From the NCBI RefSeq assembly GCF_030068605.1, contig NZ_JASJOU010000023.1, positions 1-64,000 on the forward strand: DNA of 64,000 nucleotides, read 5' to 3'. The stretch is from Xanthocytophaga agilis. Lineage in GTDB: Bacteria > Bacteroidota > Bacteroidia > Cytophagales > 172606-1. The notes under the pieces are model-generated. The model was not told where the DNA came from, did no database searches, and saw only the letters and a list, made by a program, of their open reading frames with translations. Shown here piece after piece: positions 37,170-46,948 of this stretch. Both the position numbers and the translations under genes were made by a program. Numbering within the stretch: position 1 is the first letter of the stretch; each line of letters starts with the position of its first letter.

Positions 37170-38072
37170 TCATACACCTATTTTATCTTTTTTATTAACT
37201 GTCACATTTTTCTCCACATACTGAATAATCATATCTGCAATATCAATACCAGTTGCCGCTTCAATACCTTCTAATCCTGGTGATGAGTTTACTTCTATCA
37301 CCAGAGGTCCTCGATGTGAGGGAAGCATATCCACTCCTGCTATTCCCAGTCCCATAGCTTCAGCGGCAGCAATGGCTGTATCTTTCTCTGCTTTTGACAA
37401 TTTAATAGATTCTCCTTTCCCCCCCCTATGTAGATTAGATCGGAAGTCACCCAACTTACTCTGACGCCGCATAGCTCCTATTACTTTTCCATTTACAACA
37501 AAAGCTCTTATATCCGATCCGTTTGCTTCTCCTATAAACTCCTGTACCATGATATTTGTTTTCATATCATAGAAAGTTTCTATAATTGACTTAGCCGCTT
37601 TACGGGTTTCTGCCATCATAACTCCAATACCTTGAGTCCCTTCCAGTAGTTTAATTACTACCGGCACACCTCCCACCTGTGACAGAATGGAATCTATAGC
37701 AGATGAGTCTGTTGCGAAGGCAGTTTTGGGAAGTCCAACACCAGCTTTTGACAAAATCTGCAAACTACGCAACTTGTCACGTGATCGCGTAATAGCCAGT
37801 GATTTTACAGCACTAAATACCTGCATCATCTCAAACTGCCGCACAATAGCAGTACCATACTGTGTCACAGAATGGCCAATGCGGGGAATCACGGCATCAA
37901 CACTTATTAGAGGCTTACCTTCATAATGGACCATAGGATTACCCCGTTCAATAACAGCGTAACATTTAAGATGATCCAATACCATTACCTCATGGTGACG
38001 TTTACGAGCTGCTTGAAATAATCGTTTGGTTGAGTATAAATCCGCGTTACGGGATAGTATAGCAATGCGCAT
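37170..38072 (-). CDS. rimK: RimK-type ATP-grasp glutamate ligase
   Basis: 300 residues, the length of E. coli RimK. The ATP-grasp features are a pre-ATP region ([17 protein letters not shown]), the nucleotide site [17 protein letters not shown] and the metal-binding VIEVNSSPG near the C-terminus. RimK adds glutamate residues to the C-terminus of ribosomal protein S6. The RimB-like protease gene upstream strengthens this assignment; other substrates, as in LysX-like enzymes, cannot be excluded. The two genes are separated by 224 bases. Confidence 0.88.
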   Translation of the reverse strand: MRIAILSRNADLYSTKRLFQAARKRHHEVMVLDHLKCYAVIERGNPMVHYEGKPLISVDAVIPRIGHSVTQYGTAIVRQFEMMQVFSAVKSLAITRSRDKLRSLQILSKAGVGLPKTAFATDSSAIDSILSQVGGVPVVIKLLEGTQGIGVMMAETRKAAKSIIETFYDMKTNIMVQEFIGEANGSDIRAFVVNGKVIGAMRRQSKLGDFRSNLHRGGKGESIKLSKAEKDTAIAAAEAMGLGIAGVDMLPSHRGPLVIEVNSSPGLEGIEAATGIDIADMIIQYVEKNVTVNKKDKIGV

Positions 38073-38296
38073 AAAGGTTCTTTCAGATTAAATTAGCTGG
38101 TTAACAGATCTCCTGAGCAGAGAGTGTCAGCAAGGCAAAGAATAGATAGTATTTGCGTAATTGAGCTAAGAAAGATAAAATAATATCTTCAAAGAAAGAA
38201 AAACCGAAGGAGAAATGAATGAGAATTTCGTGAAGGAATTGTTATGATTTTACATACTTTTTTACTACTCTTCAGAAATGCCAAAAACGTCATTCT

Positions 38297-38800
38297 TTAT
38301 TCCTCTGCATCCATATCCCATTCCACAAAATCTATGTTGTCTCTTTGAGGACCAGTTTGTGCTATCTTTCTGTGATAGGACACATCTATAAGAGCAACAT
38401 CCACCAAAAACCTGTTCTTTAACATTTTGCGTCCAAGCAAAACAGGGAATCGCATATTCTCACGATCAGATAAGGAGAACTCTACTAAAAGCTTTTCTCC
38501 AAACAAAATGATATATGTTTCTATAAAATATCGTTTCTCGACATGCCCCGAAGAGCTTCGTACCTTCTTCTTACGAAACCGTGAAGTAATAAATCTGCGA
38601 TGTTCTATTACAGGAATGTGTGAATCAAGAATATGAAAGCTTATGTACCGCTTTCCTTTTTTTTTGTACAGTTTTATTTTGGAACAATGAATAGCCGAGG
38701 AATAAGCTCCTGTATCTATCTTGGCTCCAATATTCATTGCACCAAAGTCTGGTAAATCTATCCGATCAAAACGCCCGATAATCTGCCGCTGTCCTTCCAT
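38297..38800 (-). CDS. RimB/COG4067-type retropepsin-like protease
   Basis: From the ATG at 38800 (a TTG at 38845 is also open) the 167 residues show AKIDTGAYSSAIH with catalytic D29 and a C-terminal PVLLGRKMLKNRFLVDV. Both are hallmarks of the 'ATP-dependent zinc protease' (PF05618) family, which has a retropepsin-like fold. In Pseudomonas a related protein, RimB, removes or counteracts RimK-added glutamates on S6. Being next to rimK suggests the same regulatory pair here. Located 61 bases after the holB stop. Confidence 0.8.
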   Translation of the reverse strand: MEGQRQIIGRFDRIDLPDFGAMNIGAKIDTGAYSSAIHCSKIKLYKKKGKRYISFHILDSHIPVIEHRRFITSRFRKKKVRSSSGHVEKRYFIETYIILFGEKLLVEFSLSDRENMRFPVLLGRKMLKNRFLVDVALIDVSYHRKIAQTGPQRDNIDFVEWDMDAEE

Positions 38801-38861
38801 TCTTAAAAATAAGGGATTAATAATTGCCAGTAAATGTATTTGCAAACCCAGTCTATCACAG

Positions 38862-39989
38862 CTAGCCTTTTATACTGGATGCTACCTGCAAAGATGTATC
38901 TAAAAAAACAATACGTGGACTGGCATTCCGCTCAAGGTGCAGAATAGCATTATTAAAGTAGCCAAACAAACGTTCTGCTCTTTCTGGTGTTATTACTTTG
39001 GCAAAGCCTTGTACAAATGTCATTTCCTCTCCTTCCAGCCTGATCAACTGTGGTTCATTGTAGGTATACACCAGAGATTCCCGCACCATATTTATACCAT
39101 ATTGCAATACATTTTTCTGAGCTTCCCGTGGCATTGCAGCTAGTTTGTCGGCATTTTTCACAATGTCTGTCAACCTCTTTTCCAGTTGAAAACACAAACG
39201 CATCCAATCTCTGAAAAGCTCATGCTGATCATTTTTAACTTCATTGCTCAAACGTATAGCTTCATTAAGATTACCATCTGCCAGATGAGCAATCTGAGCA
39301 GCCCGTTGTGGTTCTACCTGTAATTTAGTTGTCAGTACATGACTAATCTCCTGATCTGTAAAGGAGCGTACCCGTACCATTTGAGTACGGGAAATAATGG
39401 TGGTCAGTAACCTACCCGGATCCTGACAAACCAGTAGAAATAATGTCTTTGGAGGTGGCTCTTCGAGTATCTTCAGCAAAGCATTGGCACTGGTTATATT
39501 GAGCATCTCTGGCAACCACATAAACAGGACTTTATAGTCAGCCTCATAAGGTTTCAAACTAAGTCGCTGAATAATCTGACGGCTTTCCTCCGCAGAAATC
39601 TGAGGTTGGCGGTTCTCAGTACCAATATAATTAAGCCAGTCAGTGAGAGAAGCATAAGGATTCCCAGCCAAAAAAAGACGCCAATCCGGCAGAAAGTTTT
39701 CACTTAATGGATCTTTGGTTATTTTTTTAGTAGCTGCAACAGGAAATATCTGATGTAAATCAGGATGAGCCAGTTTACCAATTTTCCGGCATGCCGGACA
39801 AACCCCACAGGCATCATCCGGTTGCTTATCTTCACAGTTCACATAGGTTGCATATGCCCATGCCAAAGCCAGATTTGCACTCCCTTCATTACCAAAAAAT
39901 AACTGTGCATGATGTATATGCCCTGTCTGCACTGACTGGATAAGAGTTTTTTTTACATCTGCCAGCCCTGGAATCTCTTTAAAAAGCAT
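38862..39989 (-). CDS. holB: DNA polymerase III subunit delta'
   Basis: 375 residues with the clamp-loader AAA+ fold: the degenerate P-loop region HHAQLFFGNEGSANLA and the cysteine cluster CGVCPAC. LLKILEEPPPKTLFLL is the family hallmark, followed by SRTQMVRV where other subunits have SRC. Delta' opens the sliding-clamp loader and does not itself hydrolyse ATP, consistent with the weak P-loop. Start ATG at 39989. Confidence 0.92.
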   Translation of the reverse strand: MLFKEIPGLADVKKTLIQSVQTGHIHHAQLFFGNEGSANLALAWAYATYVNCEDKQPDDACGVCPACRKIGKLAHPDLHQIFPVAATKKITKDPLSENFLPDWRLFLAGNPYASLTDWLNYIGTENRQPQISAEESRQIIQRLSLKPYEADYKVLFMWLPEMLNITSANALLKILEEPPPKTLFLLVCQDPGRLLTTIISRTQMVRVRSFTDQEISHVLTTKLQVEPQRAAQIAHLADGNLNEAIRLSNEVKNDQHELFRDWMRLCFQLEKRLTDIVKNADKLAAMPREAQKNVLQYGINMVRESLVYTYNEPQLIRLEGEEMTFVQGFAKVITPERAERLFGYFNNAILHLERNASPRIVFLDTSLQVASSIKG

Positions 39990-40065
39990 TCGAATGGTTA
40001 AAAGTTAATAATGCAAAAATAAAAATTGTAGCGCCAGTCTGAAACGAAATATCTGTATTTGTATA

Positions 40066-40923
40066 CTACACCTTTGCCTTTTGCTCTTCTGTGAGATCTG
40101 CAAGGGTTACTTCCCTGTAAGTATCTGGAGTATAAACCACCCTTGCAAAATTCTTTGTAACAAGCTCCGTTTCCAGGATCTTACCGCTTTTGAACTTTGC
40201 AATCTTATTGCGCCATATCTCATTCTTTCTGTAAAACTGATTATTCAACTTGACAAACTCATGTTCCCGTTCTTCTACATGATAGGCAAAATCAAATTCT
40301 TCTGAGCACCGTAATTCTCCTTCCAGGCATTTTTCACTAAGCCAGAGATTTATCTGAAAAGTAGCATTTGTATTGTTCTTAAAACAATAATCACGATAGT
40401 TAAAAAATACGGTTGCTCCACTTCCAAAAGGTAATACCCGGTTATAATCCGGAAATGGGTCAAAGCTATGGTGATATCGTTCTGTCACAGTGAGTGGACT
40501 ATGAATAACCAGCCAATGTAATAGATTGGAGATCTGACACAAGCCGCCCCCAATTCCTGCCCTGGGCTCTCCAAAGGTCAGCTCCATGCCCAGCTTGTAT
40601 CCTTTGCGTTTGGTGGGTATTCCGACTAGATTACAGAAAGAAAATGTTTCAGCAGGCTTTATAAGAATACTATTGATCTCTTGTATTGCAATTTTCAGGT
40701 TCTCCACTTTATTGTATTGCAGAACAAGATCAGCATCTCCCAGCTTTCGAATCAGCACAGATTGGTGTTTCTTGATCCGAAATGGCAGCTTGTCTTTCTG
40801 CTTGTGTGAAGCATAGGTTTCTTTATTGTATTTCCACCAGATATACCGACGTATCCGTTTTTCCCAGACAGATAAAAAATATAAAACAGGGTGGTATTGA
40901 CTAAGCAGTTTTTTTCGGGCCAT
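40066..40923 (-). CDS. VanW-family protein
   Basis: 285 residues. The VanW (PF04294) core is clear: FSFCNLVGIPTKRKGYK, then GIGGGLCQISNLLHW, YHHSFDPFPDYNRVLPFGSG and FFNYRDY. There is no signal peptide or membrane segment. VanW occurs in some glycopeptide-resistance clusters, but its function is unknown and most members have no link to vancomycin. 27 bases separate it from the GlmU-like gene upstream, so they may be co-transcribed. Confidence 0.88.
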   Translation of the reverse strand: MARKKLLSQYHPVLYFLSVWEKRIRRYIWWKYNKETYASHKQKDKLPFRIKKHQSVLIRKLGDADLVLQYNKVENLKIAIQEINSILIKPAETFSFCNLVGIPTKRKGYKLGMELTFGEPRAGIGGGLCQISNLLHWLVIHSPLTVTERYHHSFDPFPDYNRVLPFGSGATVFFNYRDYCFKNNTNATFQINLWLSEKCLEGELRCSEEFDFAYHVEEREHEFVKLNNQFYRKNEIWRNKIAKFKSGKILETELVTKNFARVVYTPDTYREVTLADLTEEQKAKV

Positions 40924-40950
40924 TGTATAAATAGTCGCTTCCGTATTTTC

Positions 40951-42141
40951 TTATTGTATCCCATGAGTAGCATGAAACACATAAGTCAATATTTCACGAT
41001 CCTCTGCAGTAAGAAGTATGGCTTTGCGTTCAAGTACCCGTTGTGCAACCTCCAGTGCTCTGTCCAAACGATAGGTATCCAATCCATCAGCACCTCCCCA
41101 GGTAAAAGAAGGTATATGTTTTGGAGGAAAATTGCCACCAAAAATATTTGCACTTACTCCTACTACTGTCCCTGTATTAAACATTGTATTGATTCCTGCT
41201 TTGGAGTGATCTCCCATTACCAAACCGACAAATTGTCTTCCTGTATCTACGAAATCTTTCTCAGCATAACTCCACTGTTTCACTAAGCCATAGTCATTCT
41301 TCAGATTAGAAGTATTGGTATCAGCCCCCAGATTGCACCACTCCCCTAAGATTGAATTCCCCAGATAACCATCATGCCCCTTATTACTAAATCCAAACAA
41401 TATGCTGTTACTCACTTCACCTCCTATCTTACAATGAGGCCCTATAGTGATTTCACCTCTCATTTTAGCTCCGAGGGCAACAATACTACTCTCTCCGATT
41501 GCAAAAGGCCCCCGGATAATACTTCCCTCCTGTATATCTGCATATTTTCCAATATAAATAGGACCATTCTCAGCATTAAGGATACAGGCCTTTGTTTTAG
41601 CTCCTTCTTCCAGAAATATTTGAGAAGGATTATACATAATCGTATGTGGATCTGTTATCTCTTTGGAAATACGTTTTTCTGTAATCCATGCATAATCTGA
41701 ACGAATCTGTGACCCGTTGAGTAGAAAAATATCTGACAGCTGACGTACCTGTGTCAATGTGCCAGTATATGTATGAACAGTAGTCTTTTCCGCCTGTGTA
41801 ATAACATCTCTACAATCTTTCAAAGGATGTGGTGTCCTTAAAGCAACCAACACATTTCCACACTGTAGCGACTCTCCGGGAGATAGTTTCTTAATAACTG
41901 TAATCAGATTTTGATCCGGGCATAATGATCCATTTATCAGCAAGTTATCCTCACCCCAAACACTTATATATTTTTTCTGCAGAAAACCTTCTGTAAGATA
42001 ACTTACTTCGCCTTGTAAGAAATGTAGCCATTTTTCAGCAATTGTGACAATTCCCAAGCGAATATGGCTAATTGGGCGTGTATATGTGAGAGGTAATAAT
42101 GCCCCATGAACAAGCGTATCGTCAAAAAGAATATAATTCAT
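40951..42141 (-). CDS. GlmU-like sugar nucleotidyltransferase with left-handed beta-helix
   Basis: 396 residues: an N-terminal half related to nucleotidyltransferases (MNYILFDDTLVHGALLPLTY, TRPISHIRLG). A C-terminal hexapeptide-repeat helix (for example GPFAIGESSIVALGAKMRGE, ending in the GLVMGDHSK and GTVVGVSANIFGG steps) follows. This is the atypical GlmU-type protein of Bacteroidota, thought to make or acetylate UDP-sugars. The N-terminal pyrophosphorylase signature GxGTRM is not evident, so catalytic activity and substrate are uncertain. Confidence 0.82.
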   Translation of the reverse strand: MNYILFDDTLVHGALLPLTYTRPISHIRLGIVTIAEKWLHFLQGEVSYLTEGFLQKKYISVWGEDNLLINGSLCPDQNLITVIKKLSPGESLQCGNVLVALRTPHPLKDCRDVITQAEKTTVHTYTGTLTQVRQLSDIFLLNGSQIRSDYAWITEKRISKEITDPHTIMYNPSQIFLEEGAKTKACILNAENGPIYIGKYADIQEGSIIRGPFAIGESSIVALGAKMRGEITIGPHCKIGGEVSNSILFGFSNKGHDGYLGNSILGEWCNLGADTNTSNLKNDYGLVKQWSYAEKDFVDTGRQFVGLVMGDHSKAGINTMFNTGTVVGVSANIFGGNFPPKHIPSFTWGGADGLDTYRLDRALEVAQRVLERKAILLTAEDREILTYVFHATHGIQ

Positions 42142-42552
42142 ATAACAAAAATAAAGGAAGAATTATAGGAATAAGACTTAAATAATGGATTTTTCTAATT
42201 TTTTTTAAAAAGTTTTTATCCTCACTTTATCACTCATTTATGCCAGTTCAGGCATATTTTTTTACTATTTAGGTTTACTTTCCATAAGGATCAAACACAA
42301 AATAAGTGTATATGGGCAAAAGTGGTCAGAAAAACACCACAAAACACTCAAACACCTGATTTACAGAAAGTTTAAGACGTTTTGTTTTTACGTTTTATGG
42401 CACGTTATTAGTGAAAAATCTATCAGAGAGAAGGCTACTCTGATTACTTGATTCGTAACATTCACACGCAATAAATCGTTAATGATTAAAGTTTTTTTTA
42501 CAAATAAACGAGATAATTTTACCTACGTATTTACTCTAATGACATAATTGCT
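42142..42552. other. Intergenic region, no gene seen
   Basis: 411 AT-rich bases between divergent genes. A weak hairpin TATGCC/GGCATA with a T-run (42239-42264) is present. No ORF or consensus promoter pair was found. Confidence 0.5.
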
Positions 42553-42828
42553 ATGGAGATGACTCTTGATTACATATCGGTTTGTATATTTTGCATAATA
42601 TGTGTAGTAGGAATGGTTTGGCATGTATTAACAGCTAAAAAAACCTCCAGACCTGATAATAATAGTGGTGATGGTGGAGGTGGCATTCCTTCCGGATTTG
42701 AATTTCCTCCTTTCGACCCTCCTAGTGGACATGGCTTAAGTCTTGATGACTGGCTGGTTGACAGAATGCCCAAAGATATGGAAGAAGAGAAGTCTTTAAC
42801 CCATTTCTTTGAGTTAATGGAGAACTAA
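42553..42828 (+). CDS. Small single-pass membrane protein with Gly/Pro-rich segment
   Basis: 91 residues: one membrane helix (about 6-26, YISVCIFCIICVVGMVWHVL), a disordered Gly/Ser segment (SGDGGGGIPSGF), and an acidic end DWLVDRMPKDMEEEKS. No signal cleavage motif and no recognised family. ATG start; a terminator follows at 42848-42886. The gene model rests on membrane topology and terminator only. Confidence 0.55.
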   Translation: MEMTLDYISVCIFCIICVVGMVWHVLTAKKTSRPDNNSGDGGGGIPSGFEFPPFDPPSGHGLSLDDWLVDRMPKDMEEEKSLTHFFELMEN

Positions 42829-42847
42829 AATCTCGGTACTGAATGTA

Positions 42848-42886
42848 TACACCTCATTTTGCGGCCAGCCAAGTGGGGTGTTTTTA
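42848..42886 (+). terminator. Terminator after the small membrane protein
   Basis: ACACCTCA/TGGGGTGT stem with a GC-rich loop and a TTTTTATTTT tail. Confidence 0.65.
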
Positions 42887-42955
42887 TTTTGCATAGTATA
42901 CAAAAACTTAGGATACAAATCATCAAAATTGGAAATCCGGTTTTATATTTGGCCT

Positions 42956-43654
42956 ATGAAAAAAATTTCATTACTACTTTTACTCTTGTGGGCTCTTTTT
43001 CCTGCTTCAGCCCAAAAAAAATCTAAAAAAGACTATCTGATTACACTCTCTACAGAATTTGGAACAATGTACGCTATTCTGTATGACCAAACACCAAAAC
43101 ACAAAGCCAATTTTATCGCATTAGCAGATACTGGATTCTATAATGGCACGCTTTTTCATCGTATCATCGAAAATTTTATGATTCAGGGTGGAGATCCTAC
43201 CTCTAAAAAAGCCAAATCAGGTGAAATGCTAGGTGGTGGAGATGTAGGGTATAAAGTACCTGCGGAATTTAATGTTACCCTATTTCATAAGAAAGGTGCA
43301 TTAGCTGCAGCGCGTGACAACAATCCGGAAAAAGCTTCCAGCGGTTGCCAGTTCTATATTGTTCAGGGCAAGAAATTCACAGATCAGGAATTAGCGGCTC
43401 AGGAGAAGCGGGCTGGCCGTGCATTAACTGACTCACAAAAACAAGTATATAAAACGCTGGGTGGTACACCTCATCTGGATGGAAATTATACTGTCTTTGG
43501 TGAGGTTATCCAAGGCTTAGATGTACTTGATACTATCGCTAAACAACCTCGCAATGACAAAGACCGCCCTCAGAAAGACATTGCAATGCAGATAAAAGTA
43601 GAAAAAGTAAAAAAGAAGAAGATTACAAAGAAGTTTGGGTATACCTATGAATAA
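42956..43654 (+). CDS. Secreted cyclophilin-type peptidyl-prolyl isomerase
   Basis: The ATG at 42956 gives MKKISLLLLLLWALFPASAQ, a clear signal peptide; the longer frame from 42878 would bury it. The cyclophilin core follows: FHRIIENFMIQGGDPT, GALAAARDNNPEKASSGCQFYIVQG and GNYTVFGEVIQGLDVLD. A Lys-rich tail ends the protein. It isomerises prolyl bonds in the periplasm. It lies 67 bases before the macro-domain gene and may share its transcript. Confidence 0.92.
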   Translation: MKKISLLLLLLWALFPASAQKKSKKDYLITLSTEFGTMYAILYDQTPKHKANFIALADTGFYNGTLFHRIIENFMIQGGDPTSKKAKSGEMLGGGDVGYKVPAEFNVTLFHKKGALAAARDNNPEKASSGCQFYIVQGKKFTDQELAAQEKRAGRALTDSQKQVYKTLGGTPHLDGNYTVFGEVIQGLDVLDTIAKQPRNDKDRPQKDIAMQIKVEKVKKKKITKKFGYTYE

Positions 43655-43721
43655 TACGGTGTGAGTCATTTCTCATATAATAAAGTAATTATTCAACCAT
43701 ATCCAACTCTAAACTCTTTCT

Positions 43722-44354
43722 ATGCAATTTTACTTTATCGATACAAACAAACAAGTTACAGATGCCTGGAGTAAAGTATTCGAAGGCATACCCAATGTTT
43801 CTATCCTCAATGATTCTATTTTCGAGCATCCGTGTGATGCCATTGTCAGCCCCGCCAATAGCTTTGGTTATATGAATGGTGGTATTGACTTTGTAATCTC
43901 TAAAAATCTGGGATGGCATATTGAGAAAAGGTTACAAAAGATTATTCGTGAAAAATATTATGGTGAGCTATTAGTCGGACAAGCAGAGATTGTACCAACT
44001 GATCATACCAGTTTTCCGTACCTGATTTCAGCGCCAACTATGCGCCTCCCAATGACGATACTGCGCACTCCTAATATATACCTATGCATGAAAGCCATAT
44101 TAACCCTTCTCCAATATGGCAAATTTACGGATGGACAAGGGATAAGGGATAAAATTAACTCAGTAGCTATCCCAGGGCTTGGAACAGGTATAGGACAGTT
44201 TCCACCTATATTGTGTGCTAGACAAATGCGCATTGCCTGGGAAGACATTATGAATGAAAAACATACAACTGAAAAAGGCTGGGAAGAAATGCGATCCAAC
44301 TATGCTTATTTCTATACAGGTGATCCAAAAGATCTGAAATACCCTATACCTTAA
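43722..44354 (+). CDS. Macro-domain protein
   Basis: 210 residues with a single macro domain: CDAIVSPANSFGYMNGG (38-54) contacts the ADP-ribose adenine and phosphate, and AIPGLGTGIGQFP (about 148-160) forms the second binding loop. Macro domains bind or hydrolyse ADP-ribose, ADP-ribosylated proteins or related nucleotides. The Asn/Gly residues used by hydrolytic macro domains are partly present, but activity cannot be inferred. Cytoplasmic; 43 bases upstream of an RmlD-like gene. Confidence 0.85.
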   Translation: MQFYFIDTNKQVTDAWSKVFEGIPNVSILNDSIFEHPCDAIVSPANSFGYMNGGIDFVISKNLGWHIEKRLQKIIREKYYGELLVGQAEIVPTDHTSFPYLISAPTMRLPMTILRTPNIYLCMKAILTLLQYGKFTDGQGIRDKINSVAIPGLGTGIGQFPPILCARQMRIAWEDIMNEKHTTEKGWEEMRSNYAYFYTGDPKDLKYPIP

Positions 44355-44397
44355 AATAAAGCCAGACACTTATTTATATTCAAGCATACATTTATCC

Positions 44398-45324
44398 ATG
44401 AAAAAGATCCTTCTTACCGGCTCCAATGGTTTATTAGGTCAAAAACTGGTTCAGTTAATTCTGGAACAAGGCGAATATGAACTCATTGCTACTGCACGTG
44501 GTGAAAACAGATTACCAATCTTAGAATCAGGCAAGGGAACTTATCGTAGTCTGGATGTTTCCAATCCAGAAGCTGTGCAACAGATAATAGCAGAATTTAA
44601 GCCTGACTATGTAATTCACACTGCAGCAATGACCAATGTAGATCAATGTGAATCAGAACGTGAAGGATGTTGGAAACTCAATGTAGATGCAGTCCAGCAC
44701 CTATCAGAAGCATGTGCTGCTCATAATACATTTCTGCTACACCTCTCTACCGATTTTATTTTTGATGGTGAAGCAGGTCCTTATGATGAAAATGCAGAAG
44801 CAAATCCGCTGAGCTATTATGGCGAAAGCAAACTAGCTGCCGAAAAAATTGTATTACAAAGTCCTAATCTTCGCTGGGCTATTGCTCGTACTATCCTTGT
44901 CTATGGTATCGCACACGATATGAGCCGTAGTAATATTATTCTTTGGGTAAAGAACTCATTGGAAGGACAAAAATCTATAAAAGTAGTAGATGACCAGTGG
45001 CGTACTCCAACATTAGCAGAAGATCTTGCAATGGGTTGCTATCTGATTGTAAAGCACGATGCAACAGGAATATTTAATATATCAGGTAAAGATATGCTAA
45101 CTCCTTGGGAGATGGCGAATCAAACGGCTGATTTCTTTAGCCTTGATAAATCCTTTATGACCCGTGCAGATTCAAGTACATTTACTCAGCCAGCCAAACG
45201 TCCGGCAAGAACAGGCTTTGTTATCACAAAAGCGGAGCAACAATTAGGGTATCAACCACATTCTTTCACAGAAGGTATTGCTATTGTTGCCGAACAAGCG
45301 AAAGCTTTTAGCAAGTCTAATTAA
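44398..45324 (+). CDS. RmlD-like NAD(P)-dependent reductase
   Basis: 308 residues of an extended short-chain dehydrogenase. The nucleotide site is LLTGSNGLLGQKLVQLI at the start, with a HTAAMTNVDQCE strand, HLSTDFIFDG, and YGESKLAAE (the YxxxK catalytic pair). The family includes dTDP-4-dehydrorhamnose reductase; no other rhamnose genes are nearby, so the exact substrate is open. Probably last gene of a cyclophilin/macro/SDR run, ended by a hairpin at 45325-45360. Confidence 0.85.
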   Translation: MKKILLTGSNGLLGQKLVQLILEQGEYELIATARGENRLPILESGKGTYRSLDVSNPEAVQQIIAEFKPDYVIHTAAMTNVDQCESEREGCWKLNVDAVQHLSEACAAHNTFLLHLSTDFIFDGEAGPYDENAEANPLSYYGESKLAAEKIVLQSPNLRWAIARTILVYGIAHDMSRSNIILWVKNSLEGQKSIKVVDDQWRTPTLAEDLAMGCYLIVKHDATGIFNISGKDMLTPWEMANQTADFFSLDKSFMTRADSSTFTQPAKRPARTGFVITKAEQQLGYQPHSFTEGIAIVAEQAKAFSKSN

Positions 45325-45360
45325 TACAAAGGCCACTCTGGTTTCAGAGTGGCCTTTGTA
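45325..45360. terminator. Bidirectional terminator
   Basis: TACAAAGGCCACTCTG/CAGAGTGGCCTTTGTA, perfect 16-base arms and a GTTT loop. Ends the RmlD-like gene and probably the convergent hpf gene. Confidence 0.9.
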
Positions 45361-45393
45361 TAGTGTCTGTCTCTTCAGACATATTTATTATTT

Positions 45394-45756
45394 CTAGAAT
45401 TCTTCTTCTACTTCAATACTGGTTACATCTTCAACTCCGTTTGAATCTGTTTTATGACTTCGGAGTTTTTCTTTATGCTTTCTGAGTTGCGATTTCATTG
45501 TTTCTAATGCCAGATCAGTAGCCGCTTCAAACGTGCTGGCTTTCTCTTTGACAAAAAACTGATTGCCTGGCACATTTATGCGAAGTTCGAAAACTTTATT
45601 CTCTTTATTATCGCATTTTTCCAGCCTTAAAATCACTTCACCGTCAATAATTCGACCAAAGAACGTATCCAGTTTCTCTGCCTTTTTCTGAATGAAGGCC
45701 AACAGTTTGCTGTCAGCATCAAAGTGAAGAGATTGCATCTGCAGTTTCATACGCAT
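45394..45756 (-). CDS. hpf: Ribosome hibernation promoting factor (HPF), short form
   Basis: 120 residues, with a core LHFDADSKLLAFIQKKAEKLDTFF at 10-33 and a Lys-rich middle (ATDLALETMKSQLRKHKEK). The C-terminal dimerisation domain of long HPF is absent; instead there is a short acidic tail ending EVEEEF. It binds the decoding site of 30S subunits in starvation. ATG at 45756, with a second ATG two codons on. Confidence 0.9.
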   Translation of the reverse strand: MRMKLQMQSLHFDADSKLLAFIQKKAEKLDTFFGRIIDGEVILRLEKCDNKENKVFELRINVPGNQFFVKEKASTFEAATDLALETMKSQLRKHKEKLRSHKTDSNGVEDVTSIEVEEEF

Positions 45757-45915
45757 AAATAATTAAAGTGAAACAATTAATTTAATCAATGTACAAATGC
45801 ACAGATATGCAAATGTGCAAATAATTGATTCATAGCTAATTTCTCATCATTTTGTATGGTTAACTATGCAACGAGTTACTTACAAATTTGCGTTTGTACA
45901 AATTTGTACATTTTC

Positions 45916-46794
45916 TTACGCCTTGGGGTGCGCCTGCTCGTATACTTTTTTCAGCTTTTCGAGCGAGTTGTGCGTGTAAACCTGAGTCGCAGCAAGGCTA
46001 CTATGACCCAGAAGATCTTTAATTGCGTTTAAGTCAGCTCCTTTATTTAACAGATGTGTTGCAAATGTATGCCGCAACACATGTGGGCTTCGTTTGTCTA
46101 CAGTTGTTGCAGTCAGGTATTTGCGTACAATCCGATAGATAAGCATGGGATAGGCTTCCTTTCCTTCTGTTGTCACTACCAGATGTTTATCTGCTGTACC
46201 ATTGAATTCACGTTCTTTTTCCTGTTGATACATTTCTATGAGCGGAAGTAAGCTGGCATGTAATGGAATAATACGTTGTTTATTCCGTTTACCTGTAATT
46301 TTTATCGTACTTTCTATCTTGGATATCATACTATCATCCAAGCTCAGTAATTCGCCAAGCCGTATACCTGTACCATATAACATTTCCATCACCAAACGAT
46401 CTCTAAGTCCCTCAAAACCATCAGGAAACGGAAAAGAATCCAACAGTGCTACCAGTTGTTGCTCTTCCACAAAATGAGGCAGTTTTTTACTTTCTTTTAA
46501 GGAACGAACCTTAAGCATAGGATTTTGAACAATAGTCCCTCGCCGTAATAAAAATTTATAAAAAGTACGTAGAGTAGCTATTTTCCGGTTTATAGAGGTA
46601 GCATTGATCTGCATATCAACCAAACTTACAATCCAGGAACGGATAATAGGAAAAGTAGCCAGTTCCGGCTGTGAGTATTCATAAGATGACTGGAGAAATG
46701 CGGCAAATTGCTCAAGATCGGTCTGATAAGCTGTTATAGTATGCGGACTACACCTTTTCTCGTATTGTAGATATTTTAAAAATAATTCAATCAT
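45916..46794 (-). CDS. xerC: Tyrosine recombinase XerC/XerD-type
   Basis: 292 residues from ATG 46794 (a TTG at 46806 is also open). An N-terminal SAM-like DNA-binding domain (about 1-90) and a catalytic domain whose full set is visible: R145, K169, H238, R241, H264 and Y273 (HVLRHTFATHLLNKGAD...TQVYTH). The length and the absence of extra domains fit chromosome-dimer-resolving Xer proteins rather than integrases. Whether it is XerC or XerD cannot be decided from the motifs alone. Confidence 0.9.
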   Translation of the reverse strand: MIELFLKYLQYEKRCSPHTITAYQTDLEQFAAFLQSSYEYSQPELATFPIIRSWIVSLVDMQINATSINRKIATLRTFYKFLLRRGTIVQNPMLKVRSLKESKKLPHFVEEQQLVALLDSFPFPDGFEGLRDRLVMEMLYGTGIRLGELLSLDDSMISKIESTIKITGKRNKQRIIPLHASLLPLIEMYQQEKEREFNGTADKHLVVTTEGKEAYPMLIYRIVRKYLTATTVDKRSPHVLRHTFATHLLNKGADLNAIKDLLGHSSLAATQVYTHNSLEKLKKVYEQAHPKA

Positions 46795-46884
46795 GCCAAC
46801 TCTCAATTATAAGCGTCTTCGTAGCACCAACATACAAAAGAAAAAATACAAATGCTATTCTTTACCTTTTTTATTTTCCACAAA

Positions 46885-46918
46885 CACAAAAACCCCACCT
46901 GGATCAGGTGAGGTTTTA
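46885..46918 (-). terminator. Terminator of rpsU
   Basis: AAAACCCCACCTG/CAGGTGAGGTTTT (one G-U) with a 3-base loop and a U-rich tail on the minus strand. Confidence 0.8.
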
Positions 46919-46948
46919 GCAAAATGTTATTTTGGGAAATTCTACGGC

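Noticed and set aside
42944-42951. TATATTTG close to the cyclophilin start
   Set aside because: Transcription from it would begin at or after the ATG at 42956 and no TTTG is found at the right distance, so I do not call it a promoter.
30934-44354. Functional link between the WGR protein and the macro-domain protein (ADP-ribose chemistry)
   Set aside because: The genes are about 8 kb apart with unrelated genes between, and the WGR protein has no PARP catalytic domain.
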